Part shown: positions 52,354 to 61,993 of the stretch, in pieces | How the letters are laid out: each line of letters begins with the position of its first letter | Position numbering within the stretch: the first letter of the stretch is position 1 | NCBI GenBank assembly: GCA_910588855.1 | Contig: CAJUSR010000017.1 | Location: forward strand, 16,396-80,395 | DNA from: an uncultured Kineothrix sp. | Lineage (GTDB): Bacteria; Bacillota; Clostridia; Lachnospirales; Lachnospiraceae | Reading direction: 5' to 3' | DNA length: 64,000 bases | Position numbers and translations under genes: made by a program | The notes under the pieces: generated by a model | Seen by the model: the letters and a program-made list of their open reading frames with translations, nothing else | What the model was told of the DNA's origin: nothing | Databases searched by the model: none

Positions 52354-53190
52354 ATGAAAGAAAAAAAATTGATATGGGTATTGCTTGGATGTGCTGTTAT
52401 TATCGGCGCTGTGGCTGCTATTTTTTATGGAATGAAAGGAAAAAAAGCAGCCGATGAGGAAAATGTGATTACAGCAATGTATGTGCCGTATGGGGAAGGT
52501 TTCCATATATTCGTTAGTGAAGAAATCGGCGCTTTTGTAGTGACAGCGGATAAAGAGACATTGGAAGTGAAAAATGCCGGTGGGCAGAAAATTTCTTTTG
52601 ACCAGTTGGCAAAGGGAAATGTAGTAAAAATATATGGAAACGGGGCAATGGCAGAGTCCTATCCGGGGCAGTATCCGGGAGTGAGCAGGATAGAAGTTGT
52701 GGAAGAAGGAAGCCCTTCGGATGCGGATCAATATCAGGGGATTATAGATGAAATTTATTCAGAACCCGATCCATCGGAACCGCCTACGATGCAGGTGGAA
52801 TACACTACGGAACTGGCAAATGCGGTTGTCTTTATCAACAGAGGTGGATATGAATGGGTTTACATGGATAAAGACGGGTTGAGCAATGCAGTGGTTGCGG
52901 ACAGCATACCTGTACTGGATTGGGGGGATTTACTGGCAGATATTGTCTTATCCGAGCCAACAGATTTAATCCTTTCCTTTACGGAAAAACCGCAAGAGGT
53001 AGAAGCAGTCCGCTATGATTCTTCACTGCTGGGCAAAGGAAGCGAGATGCCGGAAGGGGAAAAGGCTGTTGTCTCTGAAAAAGACGGGCAGCTTGTTATG
53101 GAAGGCGTAGAAGGCGGTTATGTATATGAAATAACGGCAGTATGGGAAAATGGAAGGGCGACTTTTGGATTTATCACAGTAAAGCGTTAG
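52354..53190 (+). CDS. Hypothetical membrane-anchored protein
   Basis: 278 residues, family not recognised. The N-terminus MKEKKLIWVLLGCAVIIGAVAAIFYGM is a membrane anchor; the Cys within it does not make a good lipobox. The exported part has two related-looking beta-rich regions, one with FHIFVSEEIGAFVVTADKETLEVKN and a FDQLAKGNVVKIYGNG stretch. GGAGG decides the ATG at 52354 over an in-frame ATG at 52333. It has its own promoter and terminator. No functional prediction is offered. Confidence 0.6.
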   Translation: MKEKKLIWVLLGCAVIIGAVAAIFYGMKGKKAADEENVITAMYVPYGEGFHIFVSEEIGAFVVTADKETLEVKNAGGQKISFDQLAKGNVVKIYGNGAMAESYPGQYPGVSRIEVVEEGSPSDADQYQGIIDEIYSEPDPSEPPTMQVEYTTELANAVVFINRGGYEWVYMDKDGLSNAVVADSIPVLDWGDLLADIVLSEPTDLILSFTEKPQEVEAVRYDSSLLGKGSEMPEGEKAVVSEKDGQLVMEGVEGGYVYEITAVWENGRATFGFITVKR

Positions 53191-53247
53191 GATTGGCGTT
53201 ATATATTTATATTTGATTTTACAGTTTTTTGAATATAGCTTAGAAGA

Positions 53248-53284
53248 AACAGCCGGGGATATACAAATCCACGGCTGTTTTTTT
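53248..53284 (+). terminator. Intrinsic terminator leading into the 53.3 kb repeat
   Basis: AACAGCCGGGGAT (53248-53260) pairs with ATCCACGGCTGTT (53267-53279) with one mismatch, followed by seven T. The T-run is also the first part of the repeat that follows. Confidence 0.9.
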
Positions 53285-53360
53285 ACTTTATAAGAAAGTC
53301 CTTCGCCAGAAGGACGTAGATTGAAGTGTCGAAGACACTTTTTTACCATGTAGGGAAAAT
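53278..53360. repeat. Modular terminator-associated repeat, copy at 53.3 kb
   Basis: Order: T-run with ACTTTATAAGAAA; hairpin GTCCTTC-GCCA-GAAGGAC (53298-53315); GTAGATTG; hairpin AAGTGTC-GAA-GACACTT plus T-run (53324-53344), itself terminator-like; ACCATGTAGGGAAAA. The central part matches 16822-16859 closely. The rest of the gap to 53465 shows only AT-rich leader sequence of the kinase gene. Confidence 0.75.
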
Positions 53361-53465
53361 AGAGCAAAAAAGTGGAGTGAAAGATGAAATAATACACTAT
53401 ATATTTGCAGGTATCCGTTTATAATTACCTTAGAGTATGTTTGGAAATATGCCCGGGAGGCTACG

Positions 53466-55199
53466 GTGAAGATGAAAATAAGGAATAAAATATTGCTTGG
53501 CGTACTGACTACTTTATTACTGAGCGGGATTGCTATTACAGCCATATGGTATAGCACAAGCAGGAAACTTTCGGATACTTATCTGGAAAATATATCGAAC
53601 AGCACAATGCTGGATGCTTATCATGCGTTTGAATATTTACTGACGGATACTTCCTATATGGCAACTCTTATCGCGACGAATCAGGCAAATATCATTGAGC
53701 CGGTGGAATATTTGGTTACAAATGAATTGAAGGTAAATAATCAGTGGAACCAGGGATATTTGGATAACAAAAGAACGATTATGAATTATATTGGCGGGCT
53801 AAACGGTTATAAATATTATATTTCCGGGATTGCTGTTGCGGCAGATGGGGAATGTATTTTTTCCACCAGTTATATCATTCAGGATAAGAGTAAGCTGTAT
53901 GAAGAAGTGCTGAAATTAGACCAGGAGAAATTGAAGAAATCGGTGGTGATGATGGAACCGTTTCATTTGGAGGCACGGAAATCTACGGTTTCCAGCGATT
54001 ATATCGTTCCTGCGGTAAGGGGGATTGTAAACGATGACGGGCAAATTATCGGTTATGTTATTTTGTATTTTGACTATGGGGTGATAGATAAGATGTTTGT
54101 AGCCAATCTTCCGAAAAACAGCTATTTTCAGGTGGTGAACGAACATGGCTCTATCATTTTTGCAAATGAAGAAATGGGAATGGATGAAATACAAAAAGGG
54201 AAGAAAGGATATGCCTATAATACATTTGAAGCAAAAAATGTGGGATGGACGTTTTATTCCGCGATTCCTTCTTCGTTTTATATTTCGGAGATACAAAAAA
54301 CGGCATTGTTATCCTGTATCGTTATTGTAGCGGTTATTATTCTGGCGTGTTTAAATTCAATATTTGTGGTTTCTAAAATGACGACGGAAATTACAGTGTT
54401 GAGCGAGCAGATGGGGAAGGTTTCTGAAGGGGATTTTAATATACAATATGAGATTAAAAGCGGGGATGAAGTGGGCCAGATGGGATATGCTTTTAACCAT
54501 ATGGTGGTACGTATCAAAAAATTGATGGGGAAGGTGGCGGAGGAGGAGCGTCAGAAACATTTAAATAAAATGGCATTTTTGCAGGCACAGATTAATCCCC
54601 ATTTTATTTCCAATGTATTAAACAATGTAGTCTGGATGGCGAAAATACAACATGCGGATAACTTGGTTCCGCTCGTTAATTCTTTGAATTTTATGCTTCA
54701 AAATGTAATGCATCAGGAAAAAGATTTAATTCGTTTGCAGGATGAATTGGAATATCTGGATTATTATCTGACGATTATGGAATATACGGGAAGCTATGAC
54801 TTCCGGATAGAGAAAAAGGTGGATGAAGATGTGCTGCCGCTTTATATTCCCCGGTTCATACTACAGCCTATTGTGGAAAATTCCATATCTCATGGTATGC
54901 CAATGGATTTGTCAAGAGAAGGGGTAATAAGGCTGTCGGCATATGAATCCGAGGGGCAACTGATAGTAAATATTGAGGACAATGGGGAAGGGATGTCTTC
55001 GGTGCAGATAGAGAATATTATGGCCAATAAAGCACAAAACGGGAAATCTTTTAACGGTGTGGGTGTGTCGAATGTAAATGAAAGAATCCAGTTGTTCTTG
55101 GGAAAGGACTATGGCCTGCATTATGAGAGCGAAATCGGAAAATACACAAGATGTGTATTTATACTGCCCATCATTAAGGAGGAAGAGACATGGGATTGA
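53466..55199 (+). CDS. YesM-type sensor histidine kinase
   Basis: 577 residues. Two membrane segments (about residues 8-28 and 278-300) enclose an extracytoplasmic sensor domain; a HAMP linker follows (~300-355). The phospho-acceptor block QAQINPHFISNVLNNVVWMAK has His379 in the QINPHF context of the LytS/YesM class, and the ATPase has QPIVENSISHGM and EDNGEGMSSVQI. Starts at GTG with GGGAGG five bases upstream. Its end overlaps the response regulator gene by ten bases. It presumably senses a plant-cell-wall sugar used by the genes downstream. Confidence 0.92.
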   Translation: MKMKIRNKILLGVLTTLLLSGIAITAIWYSTSRKLSDTYLENISNSTMLDAYHAFEYLLTDTSYMATLIATNQANIIEPVEYLVTNELKVNNQWNQGYLDNKRTIMNYIGGLNGYKYYISGIAVAADGECIFSTSYIIQDKSKLYEEVLKLDQEKLKKSVVMMEPFHLEARKSTVSSDYIVPAVRGIVNDDGQIIGYVILYFDYGVIDKMFVANLPKNSYFQVVNEHGSIIFANEEMGMDEIQKGKKGYAYNTFEAKNVGWTFYSAIPSSFYISEIQKTALLSCIVIVAVIILACLNSIFVVSKMTTEITVLSEQMGKVSEGDFNIQYEIKSGDEVGQMGYAFNHMVVRIKKLMGKVAEEERQKHLNKMAFLQAQINPHFISNVLNNVVWMAKIQHADNLVPLVNSLNFMLQNVMHQEKDLIRLQDELEYLDYYLTIMEYTGSYDFRIEKKVDEDVLPLYIPRFILQPIVENSISHGMPMDLSREGVIRLSAYESEGQLIVNIEDNGEGMSSVQIENIMANKAQNGKSFNGVGVSNVNERIQLFLGKDYGLHYESEIGKYTRCVFILPIIKEEETWD

Positions 55200-56740
55200 T
55201 TAAAGTAGCCATAGTGGATGACGAATTGACAAGCCGTAATACGATAAAAAAATATTTGGAGCATAATCAAGTCTATGAAGTTGCTGCTGATTTCCCGAAT
55301 GGCAAGTCGGCATTGGAGTGGCTTAGGAAAAACAGCGTGGATATTTTATTATGTGATATACAAATGCCGGATATGAATGGGGTAGAGTTGATGCGGCATG
55401 TACATATTATATATGAATATTTGCCGATTGTTGCTATCAGCGGCTTTGATGATTTTAATTATGTGAGAGGGAGTTTGGTGAATGGTGCGGCAAATTATTT
55501 GCTGAAGCACGAGTTGACAGAGAAACAACTGGTGGAGGTATTGGATCAGGTCAGGGAAAAATACCGGATTATTCCTGCGGGAAAACCGGTTTGCCATAAA
55601 AAGGGATATTGTATTTTTAATGAAGAAGGATTTTCGGAAGAACAAATAAAAGAACTGGTGGATAGGGAAGAGATTGATTTCCAGTGCAGTAATCTCATGC
55701 CCGTTGCGGTAAGCCCGGATTATAAGTTTATGAATGGAGTGAACCCGTCGGAATATAAACAGGATGTAAGCAGGGCAATCATTGATATGTTAAATCAGAT
55801 GTTGGGGGATAAATATCAATATTTGATATATGTGACGAAAAAGAAGCATCTGCTGGTACTCATTTCTTTTTCCGAAGAGAGAAGTAATTTATTTATGATA
55901 AATACGTTGAGCAATCTGGTACGCAGGCTGCAGCAGCAAATTATCCGTATGTTGGATATTACGGTATCAATAATAACTGGCGAAGTGCAGCAGGAATTAA
56001 AACAGGCAATACAGGCAGCAACGGCATTGGATGTACTGCTGGAAGATAAATTGTATTTGGGCGGGAATAGAATTGTATCTTCTGTAACAGCAAAAAAACT
56101 AAAGCATAGCAACAGGGAGATTCCGGATAATTTGTGGGCGCAGCTTGAGTTTGAAATAAAAAATAATATGGCAGGGTGTATGGAACCCTTGCAGGATATT
56201 TTGGACTGGATGGAAAAAGAAAGGACGGAAAGGGAAATTGTCGTTAGGAGCTGCAAAAAAATAGTTTCTCAGTTAAAAGAAGAAGGGCTGCTGGAAGAGC
56301 CGGAAAAAAATCAGATGGTCACACGTATGAAGGAATACGAGGAATATGAGCAATTCCGCGATGAAATACTGGAACTGGTGAGCATGATAATCAGGAAATC
56401 CCAACGGTCACGGAAAGAAGAATATTCACCGGTGATTACCAGAGTGATTGAGTATGTGAATGAAAATTATACGAAAGATATTTCTTTGGAGAAGTGTGCG
56501 GAAATTACAGAATCCAGTTATACGTATTTAAGCCGTGAATTTAAAAGGGAAACAGGGATGCGGTTCGTGGAGTTTTTGAACAGGAAAAGGGTAAATAAAG
56601 CGAAAAGCTTATTAATCCGGGAAAATATCTCTATGAAACAGATTGTGGAGATGTCAGGTTTCCGCAATTACAACTATTTTTTTAAGGTGTTTAAAGAAAT
56701 AGAAGGGATTACCCCAAGGGAGTACCTGGCAAAAAAGTAG
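55190..56740 (+). CDS. YesN-type response regulator with AraC DNA-binding domain
   Basis: 516 residues. Receiver domain (1-120) with acidic DDE at 10-12 and phospho-acceptor Asp56 in LLCDIQMPDMNG. A long central region of unknown fold follows, then two AraC helix-turn-helix motifs in the last ~100 residues: DISLEKCAEITESSYTYLSREFKRETG and QIVEMSGFRNYNYFFKVFKE. Partner of the overlapping YesM-type kinase, and likely activator of the permease-GH43-binding protein operon immediately downstream. Confidence 0.93.
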   Translation: MGLIKVAIVDDELTSRNTIKKYLEHNQVYEVAADFPNGKSALEWLRKNSVDILLCDIQMPDMNGVELMRHVHIIYEYLPIVAISGFDDFNYVRGSLVNGAANYLLKHELTEKQLVEVLDQVREKYRIIPAGKPVCHKKGYCIFNEEGFSEEQIKELVDREEIDFQCSNLMPVAVSPDYKFMNGVNPSEYKQDVSRAIIDMLNQMLGDKYQYLIYVTKKKHLLVLISFSEERSNLFMINTLSNLVRRLQQQIIRMLDITVSIITGEVQQELKQAIQAATALDVLLEDKLYLGGNRIVSSVTAKKLKHSNREIPDNLWAQLEFEIKNNMAGCMEPLQDILDWMEKERTEREIVVRSCKKIVSQLKEEGLLEEPEKNQMVTRMKEYEEYEQFRDEILELVSMIIRKSQRSRKEEYSPVITRVIEYVNENYTKDISLEKCAEITESSYTYLSREFKRETGMRFVEFLNRKRVNKAKSLLIRENISMKQIVEMSGFRNYNYFFKVFKEIEGITPREYLAKK

Positions 56741-56844
56741 AGTATTTCCTAAAATATTATTATCTTTTTTGCAGCGTTTTTTTCTTATAATACTTTTAGC
56801 AAAGGAAGGTATGGCTTTGTAAAAAATAAGATAGGGAGGCTGCG

Positions 56845-57720
56845 ATGAATAAATTAGGTAAAAAAAATAATTGGTCTGCATATCTGTACATTACGCCATT
56901 AATGATTTTTTCGTTTGTTTTGGTGTATTACTGTATTATACGGACAGTGGTAGTCAGTTTTACGGACTGGGATGGGATGTCGGATGTTTTTCAGTTTATA
57001 GGGTTGAAGAATTACAGGAAAATGCTGGCAGACCCGGTATTTTGGAAGTCGGTAACCAATAATATAATTTTCTTTTTCGGTACTGTATTTGTGCAGGCCT
57101 TTTTAGGGTTTATGCTGGCAGTATTGTTGAAAAAGAAGCTGCCGGGCTCCAATATGTTTAAAGTAATTTATTTTATGCCAATTGCAATGGCAACATCTAT
57201 TATTACGGCAATTTTCAAAATTATTATGGATCCCACCAATGGGATATTGAACCAGTCTTTGAGGGCAATCCATTTGGACGGGTTGGCAAAAAGCTGGCTG
57301 GGCGACCCAAAGATTGCATTATTTTCGGTAATTGTAGTCAATATTTTCCAATGGATGGGATTTTCCATGATTACTTATTATGCCGGTCTGATGAGCCTGC
57401 CGGATGATGTTTATGAGGCGGCAAAGATTGACGGGGCAGGGTTTATCAAAACCACATGGCTTGTTACTTTCCCAATGCTGAAAGGAACCACCAATGTGCT
57501 GCTTATCCTTGGCATTGTAGGTTCTCTGAAAACTTTTGATTTGGTTAAGTTATTGACGGCAGGAGGCCCGGGGCGGACCACAACTGTAATGAATACTTAT
57601 TTGTATGAAAAAGCATTTAACGATTTCAATGCGGGAGGCGCGGCATCCATTGGCGTAGCGATTTTGATTATTGCAATGATAATGTCGTTTTTACAAATAA
57701 AGCTGGGCAAGGAGGATTAA
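56845..57720 (+). CDS. Sugar ABC transporter permease (MalF-like)
   Basis: 291 residues with six membrane segments. First permease of a CUT1 importer for oligosaccharides. The EAA motif contacting the ATPase is YEAAKIDGAGFIKTTWLVTFPMLK at about residues 190-213. A GGGAGG precedes the ATG. Four bases separate its stop from the second permease. No ATPase gene is nearby, so a shared MsmK-type ATPase elsewhere is implied. Confidence 0.94.
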   Translation: MNKLGKKNNWSAYLYITPLMIFSFVLVYYCIIRTVVVSFTDWDGMSDVFQFIGLKNYRKMLADPVFWKSVTNNIIFFFGTVFVQAFLGFMLAVLLKKKLPGSNMFKVIYFMPIAMATSIITAIFKIIMDPTNGILNQSLRAIHLDGLAKSWLGDPKIALFSVIVVNIFQWMGFSMITYYAGLMSLPDDVYEAAKIDGAGFIKTTWLVTFPMLKGTTNVLLILGIVGSLKTFDLVKLLTAGGPGRTTTVMNTYLYEKAFNDFNAGGAASIGVAILIIAMIMSFLQIKLGKED

Positions 57721-57723
57721 GGA

Positions 57724-58524
57724 ATGAAAAGAAAGTATAAGTCCATAGTTCCTACATATGCAGTGCTTATTTTATTTGCCCTTATATGGATATTGCCGTT
57801 GGTTGTAGCATTTGTTAAATCCTTTACAATCAATGGATTCGGGAATTATGCATATGTTTTAAGTTATGAAAAAATCAATTATTTTAAAGTAGTATTCAAT
57901 AGTGTGTTCATTGCTGCGATATCGGCGGCTGCAGTTACGGTAATTACGGCATTGGCAGCCTTTGCTTTTTCCAAGATGAAGTTTGCAGGCAGCAAAATCA
58001 TTTATGGTGCTATTCTGGCTTGTCTGGCGGTTCCTGTGGCGGCAGTGACAACTCCTCTTTTTGTTACGATAAAGAACCTTGGGCTTCTGGATTCCAAGTT
58101 CGGGGTAATCATACCGTTAATTGCGTTTAATGCCCCGATGATGCTGCTTATGTTAAAAAATTATTTTGATACGATTCCCAATGAATTGCTGGAAAGCACA
58201 AGAATTGACGGAGCATCCAGTTTCCGTATCTGGTACGAGTTTATGCTGCCTTTGAGCGTTCCCATGATTGCAAACGTACTTGTTTTGACATTTATTTATT
58301 CATGGAATGACTACTTGATTCCATTGCTTGTAATACGGAGCGAGGAGAATTACCCGGTAACGTTGGCGGCGCAGTATTTTATGTCCAGCACTTATCAAAG
58401 CCCGGTTGATGTGGCGAGGATATATGCAGTAATGATGCTGCTGACCTTTCCTTCTATTTTAGTATATCTGTTCAGCCAGAAATATCTTGTTGCCGGCGCT
58501 GTGGCTGGGGCAGTGAAAGGATAA
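57724..58524 (+). CDS. Carbohydrate ABC transporter permease (MalG-like)
   Basis: 266 residues with six membrane segments. Second CUT1 permease; its EAA-like loop is ESTRIDGASSFRIWYEFMLPLSVP. AAGGA lies just before the ATG in the tail of the previous gene. Its TAA stop touches the first ATG of the GH43 gene, so translation is coupled. Together with the binding lipoprotein it forms the importer of this locus. Confidence 0.94.
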   Translation: MKRKYKSIVPTYAVLILFALIWILPLVVAFVKSFTINGFGNYAYVLSYEKINYFKVVFNSVFIAAISAAAVTVITALAAFAFSKMKFAGSKIIYGAILACLAVPVAAVTTPLFVTIKNLGLLDSKFGVIIPLIAFNAPMMLLMLKNYFDTIPNELLESTRIDGASSFRIWYEFMLPLSVPMIANVLVLTFIYSWNDYLIPLLVIRSEENYPVTLAAQYFMSSTYQSPVDVARIYAVMMLLTFPSILVYLFSQKYLVAGAVAGAVKG

Positions 58525-58529
58525 TGATT

Positions 58530-60356
58530 ATGGAAAATAAAACATTTTGTAATCCGGTAAAATTTTCGGACGAAAAAAGGCATACCAACCCGGATCCGTT
58601 TATTTTAAGATGGTGTGGAAAATACTACTGTTATGCAACGGATGAATCCGGTGTGAAAGTCAGTGTTTCAAAAGATTTGGTAAATTGGGAGTATAAAGGG
58701 TATGCCATCCGGGAAGAGGGGTATAAAGATTATTGGGCGCCTTCGGTGCTTTACTGGAACGGCACATTTTATATGTATTATTCCAATATAAGGGTAGAAG
58801 ACGAGGATAATCATCAGGAACATTTGAAGCTGGCAACCTCGAAGAACCCGGAAGAGGGATTTGTTTGGAAAAAGACGTTTTTTGATGAGTTTTCCATTGA
58901 TTCCCATCCGGTAATTTGGAATAACAAACTATATATGTTTTATTCCGTAAATAATTGGGTCGGCACAGAGGAAAAAATAGCTGGTACTTGTATTCTGGTA
59001 GATGAAATGCTCTCGCCGGAGGAGTTTTCCGGGCATCCTAAAGCGGTTATAGTGCCCAGCATGGATCAGGAAATTTATGCAAGAAACCGGGAAGGGGACG
59101 GAAGGGATTGGCATACGATTGAAGGGGCAGCGCCGATTGTAAGGGGAAAATATTTTTGGCTTTGCTATTCCGCCAACGCTTATGTCAATGTGGATTATTT
59201 TGTAGGAACTGCGGTAGCTGTGTGCAAAGAGAAATTGACAGATATGGATTGGAGAAAGTATCCTTCGGATTATATCTGGCATCCGCTTTTAAAAAAGAAT
59301 AGCGAGGTGGAAGGAACAGGGCACAATACGGTAACAAAAGCGCCTAATATGGTGGATGAATGGATTGTGTATCATGGCAGAAATGCAAAAGAAGAATTGC
59401 GTCCGGAAATAGAACAAAGGGAAATGTACATTGACCCGTTGTATTTCAATGTGGAGGAAGTGGTATGCGAAGGGCCGTCCGCCGCGGAACAGGAGAGCCC
59501 TCAACTTCCGAAAATCCAATTATATGATAAAGGCATAGAAGAACAATCCATGCTTGCAAAAGGGAGCGGGTACTATTTGGCGGAATTCTGGGTGTCGGGC
59601 ATAAAAGCCCATTCCGGGATGAAATACGGGATTTATTTGAATTATATGGATTCTTATAATTATTTGGAGCTATGTATATCCAGCGGGGATAAAACTATGC
59701 GGATTGTCAGATGCAGAAACGGGGTAAGGTATTGCATAGGCAAACAGGCTTTGGATAAGGGCTATGATTATACGGTGCCTCATTGTATTCAGGTGAAAAA
59801 GGTTTTTGATACCTATTGCGTAAGTTTAAACGAAAGGGAATTTACCTTTGAAGACGGTTTTGGCTGCCATAATGGAAATATTGGCATAAAACCGTATTTT
59901 ACAAAACTCATGCTGAATAGTTTCTCTCTCACGAGGACAGCTTTGCTGGATGGAAACAAGCTGGGATATATGGGGGAAATATTTGAAATGGGGGATACGG
60001 TCCGTGTGGATGAATCCGGGTTGTATTCGGACGGACGGAAGCTAATGCTTCAGAATAATATGCCGGACGGAAATTATACGGAAGTTTTCACATTAGCCAT
60101 TCAATCCGAAATAAATTACGCGGAATTTTGCAGAGGGAACAGGAAGGTTCTTTTAAAGAAGGACGGGTTAATGCCGTTTTCACTGTATCATTTCGTAAGG
60201 GAAGATAAGGAATGGTTTTTGGTAGACGGGAAAAAGACGGAAGACTTTATGCTGACAAAAGAAGGCGAATCTTGTCGATGGGAGTTGGGCGGTATAAAGA
60301 TTGTAGATTATCAAATTACAAAAATTGAAACAAAAACACAAAAAAATAGAGCGTAA
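58530..60356 (+). CDS. Glycoside hydrolase family 43 protein with C-terminal lectin-like domain
   Basis: 608 residues, no signal peptide, so it acts inside the cell on imported oligosaccharides. The five-bladed propeller gives the general base in HTNPDPFIL, the pKa-tuning Asp in SIDSHPVIW, the acid Glu in IEGAAPIVRG and the metal-site His in GTGHNTVT. From about residue 330 a beta-sandwich resembling laminin-G/DUF1080 modules follows. Family activities are beta-xylosidase and alpha-L-arabinofuranosidase; this one cannot be resolved. An in-frame ATG at 58524 is also possible. Confidence 0.9.
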   Translation: MENKTFCNPVKFSDEKRHTNPDPFILRWCGKYYCYATDESGVKVSVSKDLVNWEYKGYAIREEGYKDYWAPSVLYWNGTFYMYYSNIRVEDEDNHQEHLKLATSKNPEEGFVWKKTFFDEFSIDSHPVIWNNKLYMFYSVNNWVGTEEKIAGTCILVDEMLSPEEFSGHPKAVIVPSMDQEIYARNREGDGRDWHTIEGAAPIVRGKYFWLCYSANAYVNVDYFVGTAVAVCKEKLTDMDWRKYPSDYIWHPLLKKNSEVEGTGHNTVTKAPNMVDEWIVYHGRNAKEELRPEIEQREMYIDPLYFNVEEVVCEGPSAAEQESPQLPKIQLYDKGIEEQSMLAKGSGYYLAEFWVSGIKAHSGMKYGIYLNYMDSYNYLELCISSGDKTMRIVRCRNGVRYCIGKQALDKGYDYTVPHCIQVKKVFDTYCVSLNEREFTFEDGFGCHNGNIGIKPYFTKLMLNSFSLTRTALLDGNKLGYMGEIFEMGDTVRVDESGLYSDGRKLMLQNNMPDGNYTEVFTLAIQSEINYAEFCRGNRKVLLKKDGLMPFSLYHFVREDKEWFLVDGKKTEDFMLTKEGESCRWELGGIKIVDYQITKIETKTQKNRA

Positions 60357-60412
60357 AGAAATGGAAAAACACACTATTATTATATTGTAAAAAAAAGCAG
60401 GAGGATAATAGT

Positions 60413-61795
60413 ATGAAAAAAATGAAAAAATGGATTGCCTTACTTCTAACAGCGGCGATGACCCTGTCGTTAGCTGCTTGCGGAAACGGAGCGCAGGAGC
60501 CTTCCGCATCTACAGAAGCAACTCCGGCAGCAGATTCTTCGGAAAAGGAAGCAGCTCCGGCGTCAGAGGAAAGTGCGGCAGAAGGGGAAGTGACGACGTT
60601 GACGTTTTGGTCATGGTTACCGACTACCGAGCAATCGGAAAAAATGATTGCAGATTTTGAAGCCGCCAACCCGGATATAAAAATTGATTATACCCGTACG
60701 GAGCAGTCGGACTTTTTTGAAAAACTTCAGGTAGCGATGGCATCAGGAACCGGCCCGGATTTATTCGGTATGACAACAGGCTCTATGATGGAACAGTATG
60801 CGAAGTTTTCGGTAAATATGAAAGAAACAGCGGATGAATTTTGGCCGGGATGGGAAAATGAAATCAATGCCAATGCAGTATCACAATGTACAACGGAAGA
60901 TGGTACGTTAGCGGGTATGCCTTTGTTAATCGCGGGTATGACAACAATAATGTATAATAAAACATTAATGGATGAATGTGGTGTTGATAAAGTTCCGACT
61001 ACATATGCAGAATTGCAGGATGCTGCAAAAAAAGCAAAAGAGAATGGTTATGTATGTATCGTTGCAGGGGCAGCGGATGATTGGGTAAATTCGGATTGGT
61101 TTGTGCAGACTGCCAATGAATTTGAAAACGGCGCCGTATATGAAGCGGAAAGAGGAGAACGCCAGTGGACAGATGAGTGCTTTGTACAGACGATGCAGGC
61201 ATGGCAGAATCTTTTCACGGAAGGTATTTTTGAAGAAGGCGCTCTTGGGGTAGCTACTTATCCGGACGCGCGTGACCAATATTTCTTTGCAAGGAAAGCG
61301 TTATTTTTCTTAACAGGTTCCTGGCATATAGGTCCTTCATCACCCAGCAACTCTGAAATTCAGGGTACGGAAATTGGAAACCAGGGCGATGTCATCGGTA
61401 TGGCGCCGTTCCCGTCCATGTCGGACAGCGGGGAAATGCTGGCAACATCAGGCGTTGACGTTATGGTTTGCATGAATAAGGACTGTGAGAAAAAAGAAGC
61501 GGCAATGAGATTTATCCAATATCTTTCCAACGGGGAAGGGCAGCAGTTCTGGGTGAACCAGCTTCAGGGCTCTCCGGTATCCAATAACATTTCTTATACC
61601 GGTGAGATAGACGGTGAATTGCAGCAGCAGTCTATTGATGAAGTGAATGAATATGTGAAGAATGCAGCAGGAAGCAGAAAGCTTATGAACAGCGAAATCG
61701 AAAAAGCAATCCAGGTTGCAATGCAGAACGTAGCAGCCGGTGCTGACCCTGCAGAAGAATTGAAGACAGTTCAGGGGATTGCGGACGCGCAATAG
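60413..61795 (+). CDS. Sugar-binding lipoprotein of the ABC importer
   Basis: 460 residues. The signal peptide ends in LSLAAC with lipidated Cys23, then a Ser/Ala/Glu-rich linker to about residue 60. The mature part is an extracellular solute-binding protein of family 1 (EVTTLTFWSWLPTT, LQVAMASGTGPDLFGMT, ARKALFFLTGSWHIG). It captures the oligosaccharide for the two permeases. GGAGGA precedes the ATG. In most similar operons this gene comes first; here it is last, after GH43, and ends at a repeat and a strong terminator. Confidence 0.95.
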   Translation: MKKMKKWIALLLTAAMTLSLAACGNGAQEPSASTEATPAADSSEKEAAPASEESAAEGEVTTLTFWSWLPTTEQSEKMIADFEAANPDIKIDYTRTEQSDFFEKLQVAMASGTGPDLFGMTTGSMMEQYAKFSVNMKETADEFWPGWENEINANAVSQCTTEDGTLAGMPLLIAGMTTIMYNKTLMDECGVDKVPTTYAELQDAAKKAKENGYVCIVAGAADDWVNSDWFVQTANEFENGAVYEAERGERQWTDECFVQTMQAWQNLFTEGIFEEGALGVATYPDARDQYFFARKALFFLTGSWHIGPSSPSNSEIQGTEIGNQGDVIGMAPFPSMSDSGEMLATSGVDVMVCMNKDCEKKEAAMRFIQYLSNGEGQQFWVNQLQGSPVSNNISYTGEIDGELQQQSIDEVNEYVKNAAGSRKLMNSEIEKAIQVAMQNVAAGADPAEELKTVQGIADAQ

Positions 61796-61816
61796 GAATT
61801 AAAATAAAGAATTAAG

Positions 61817-61900
61817 ATAATTGAATTAAAGATTAAAATAATTGAATTAAAGATTAAAATAATTCAGTTAAAGGTTAAAATAATTAAGTTAAAAATAAAA
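61817..61900. repeat. Four tandem copies of a 21-bp AT-rich unit
   Basis: Units at 61817-61837, 61838-61858, 61859-61879 and 61880-61900. The first two are identical (start ATAATTGAATT, end GATTAAA) and the last two diverge at a few positions. It lies between the binding-protein stop codon and its terminator, so it is transcribed but not translated. A degenerate fifth unit may precede it. Confidence 0.9.
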
Positions 61901-61909
61901 AAATAAAGA

Positions 61910-61950
61910 AAAGAGGATAGGTGAGATTTCATCTATCCTCTTTCTTTTTG
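61910..61950 (+). terminator. Intrinsic terminator of the sugar-uptake operon
   Basis: AAAGAGGATAG pairs with CTATCCTCTTT (61933-61943), with further pairing inside, followed by CTTTTT. Strong stem; the right T-run is slightly interrupted. Confidence 0.88.
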
Positions 61951-61993
61951 AAAATGATAAACTTCTAATGGAACTTCACATGCTCGAGTATTT

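Noticed and set aside
61797..61905. CRISPR array at the tandem repeat
   Set aside because: Units are contiguous without unique spacers and no cas gene is present.
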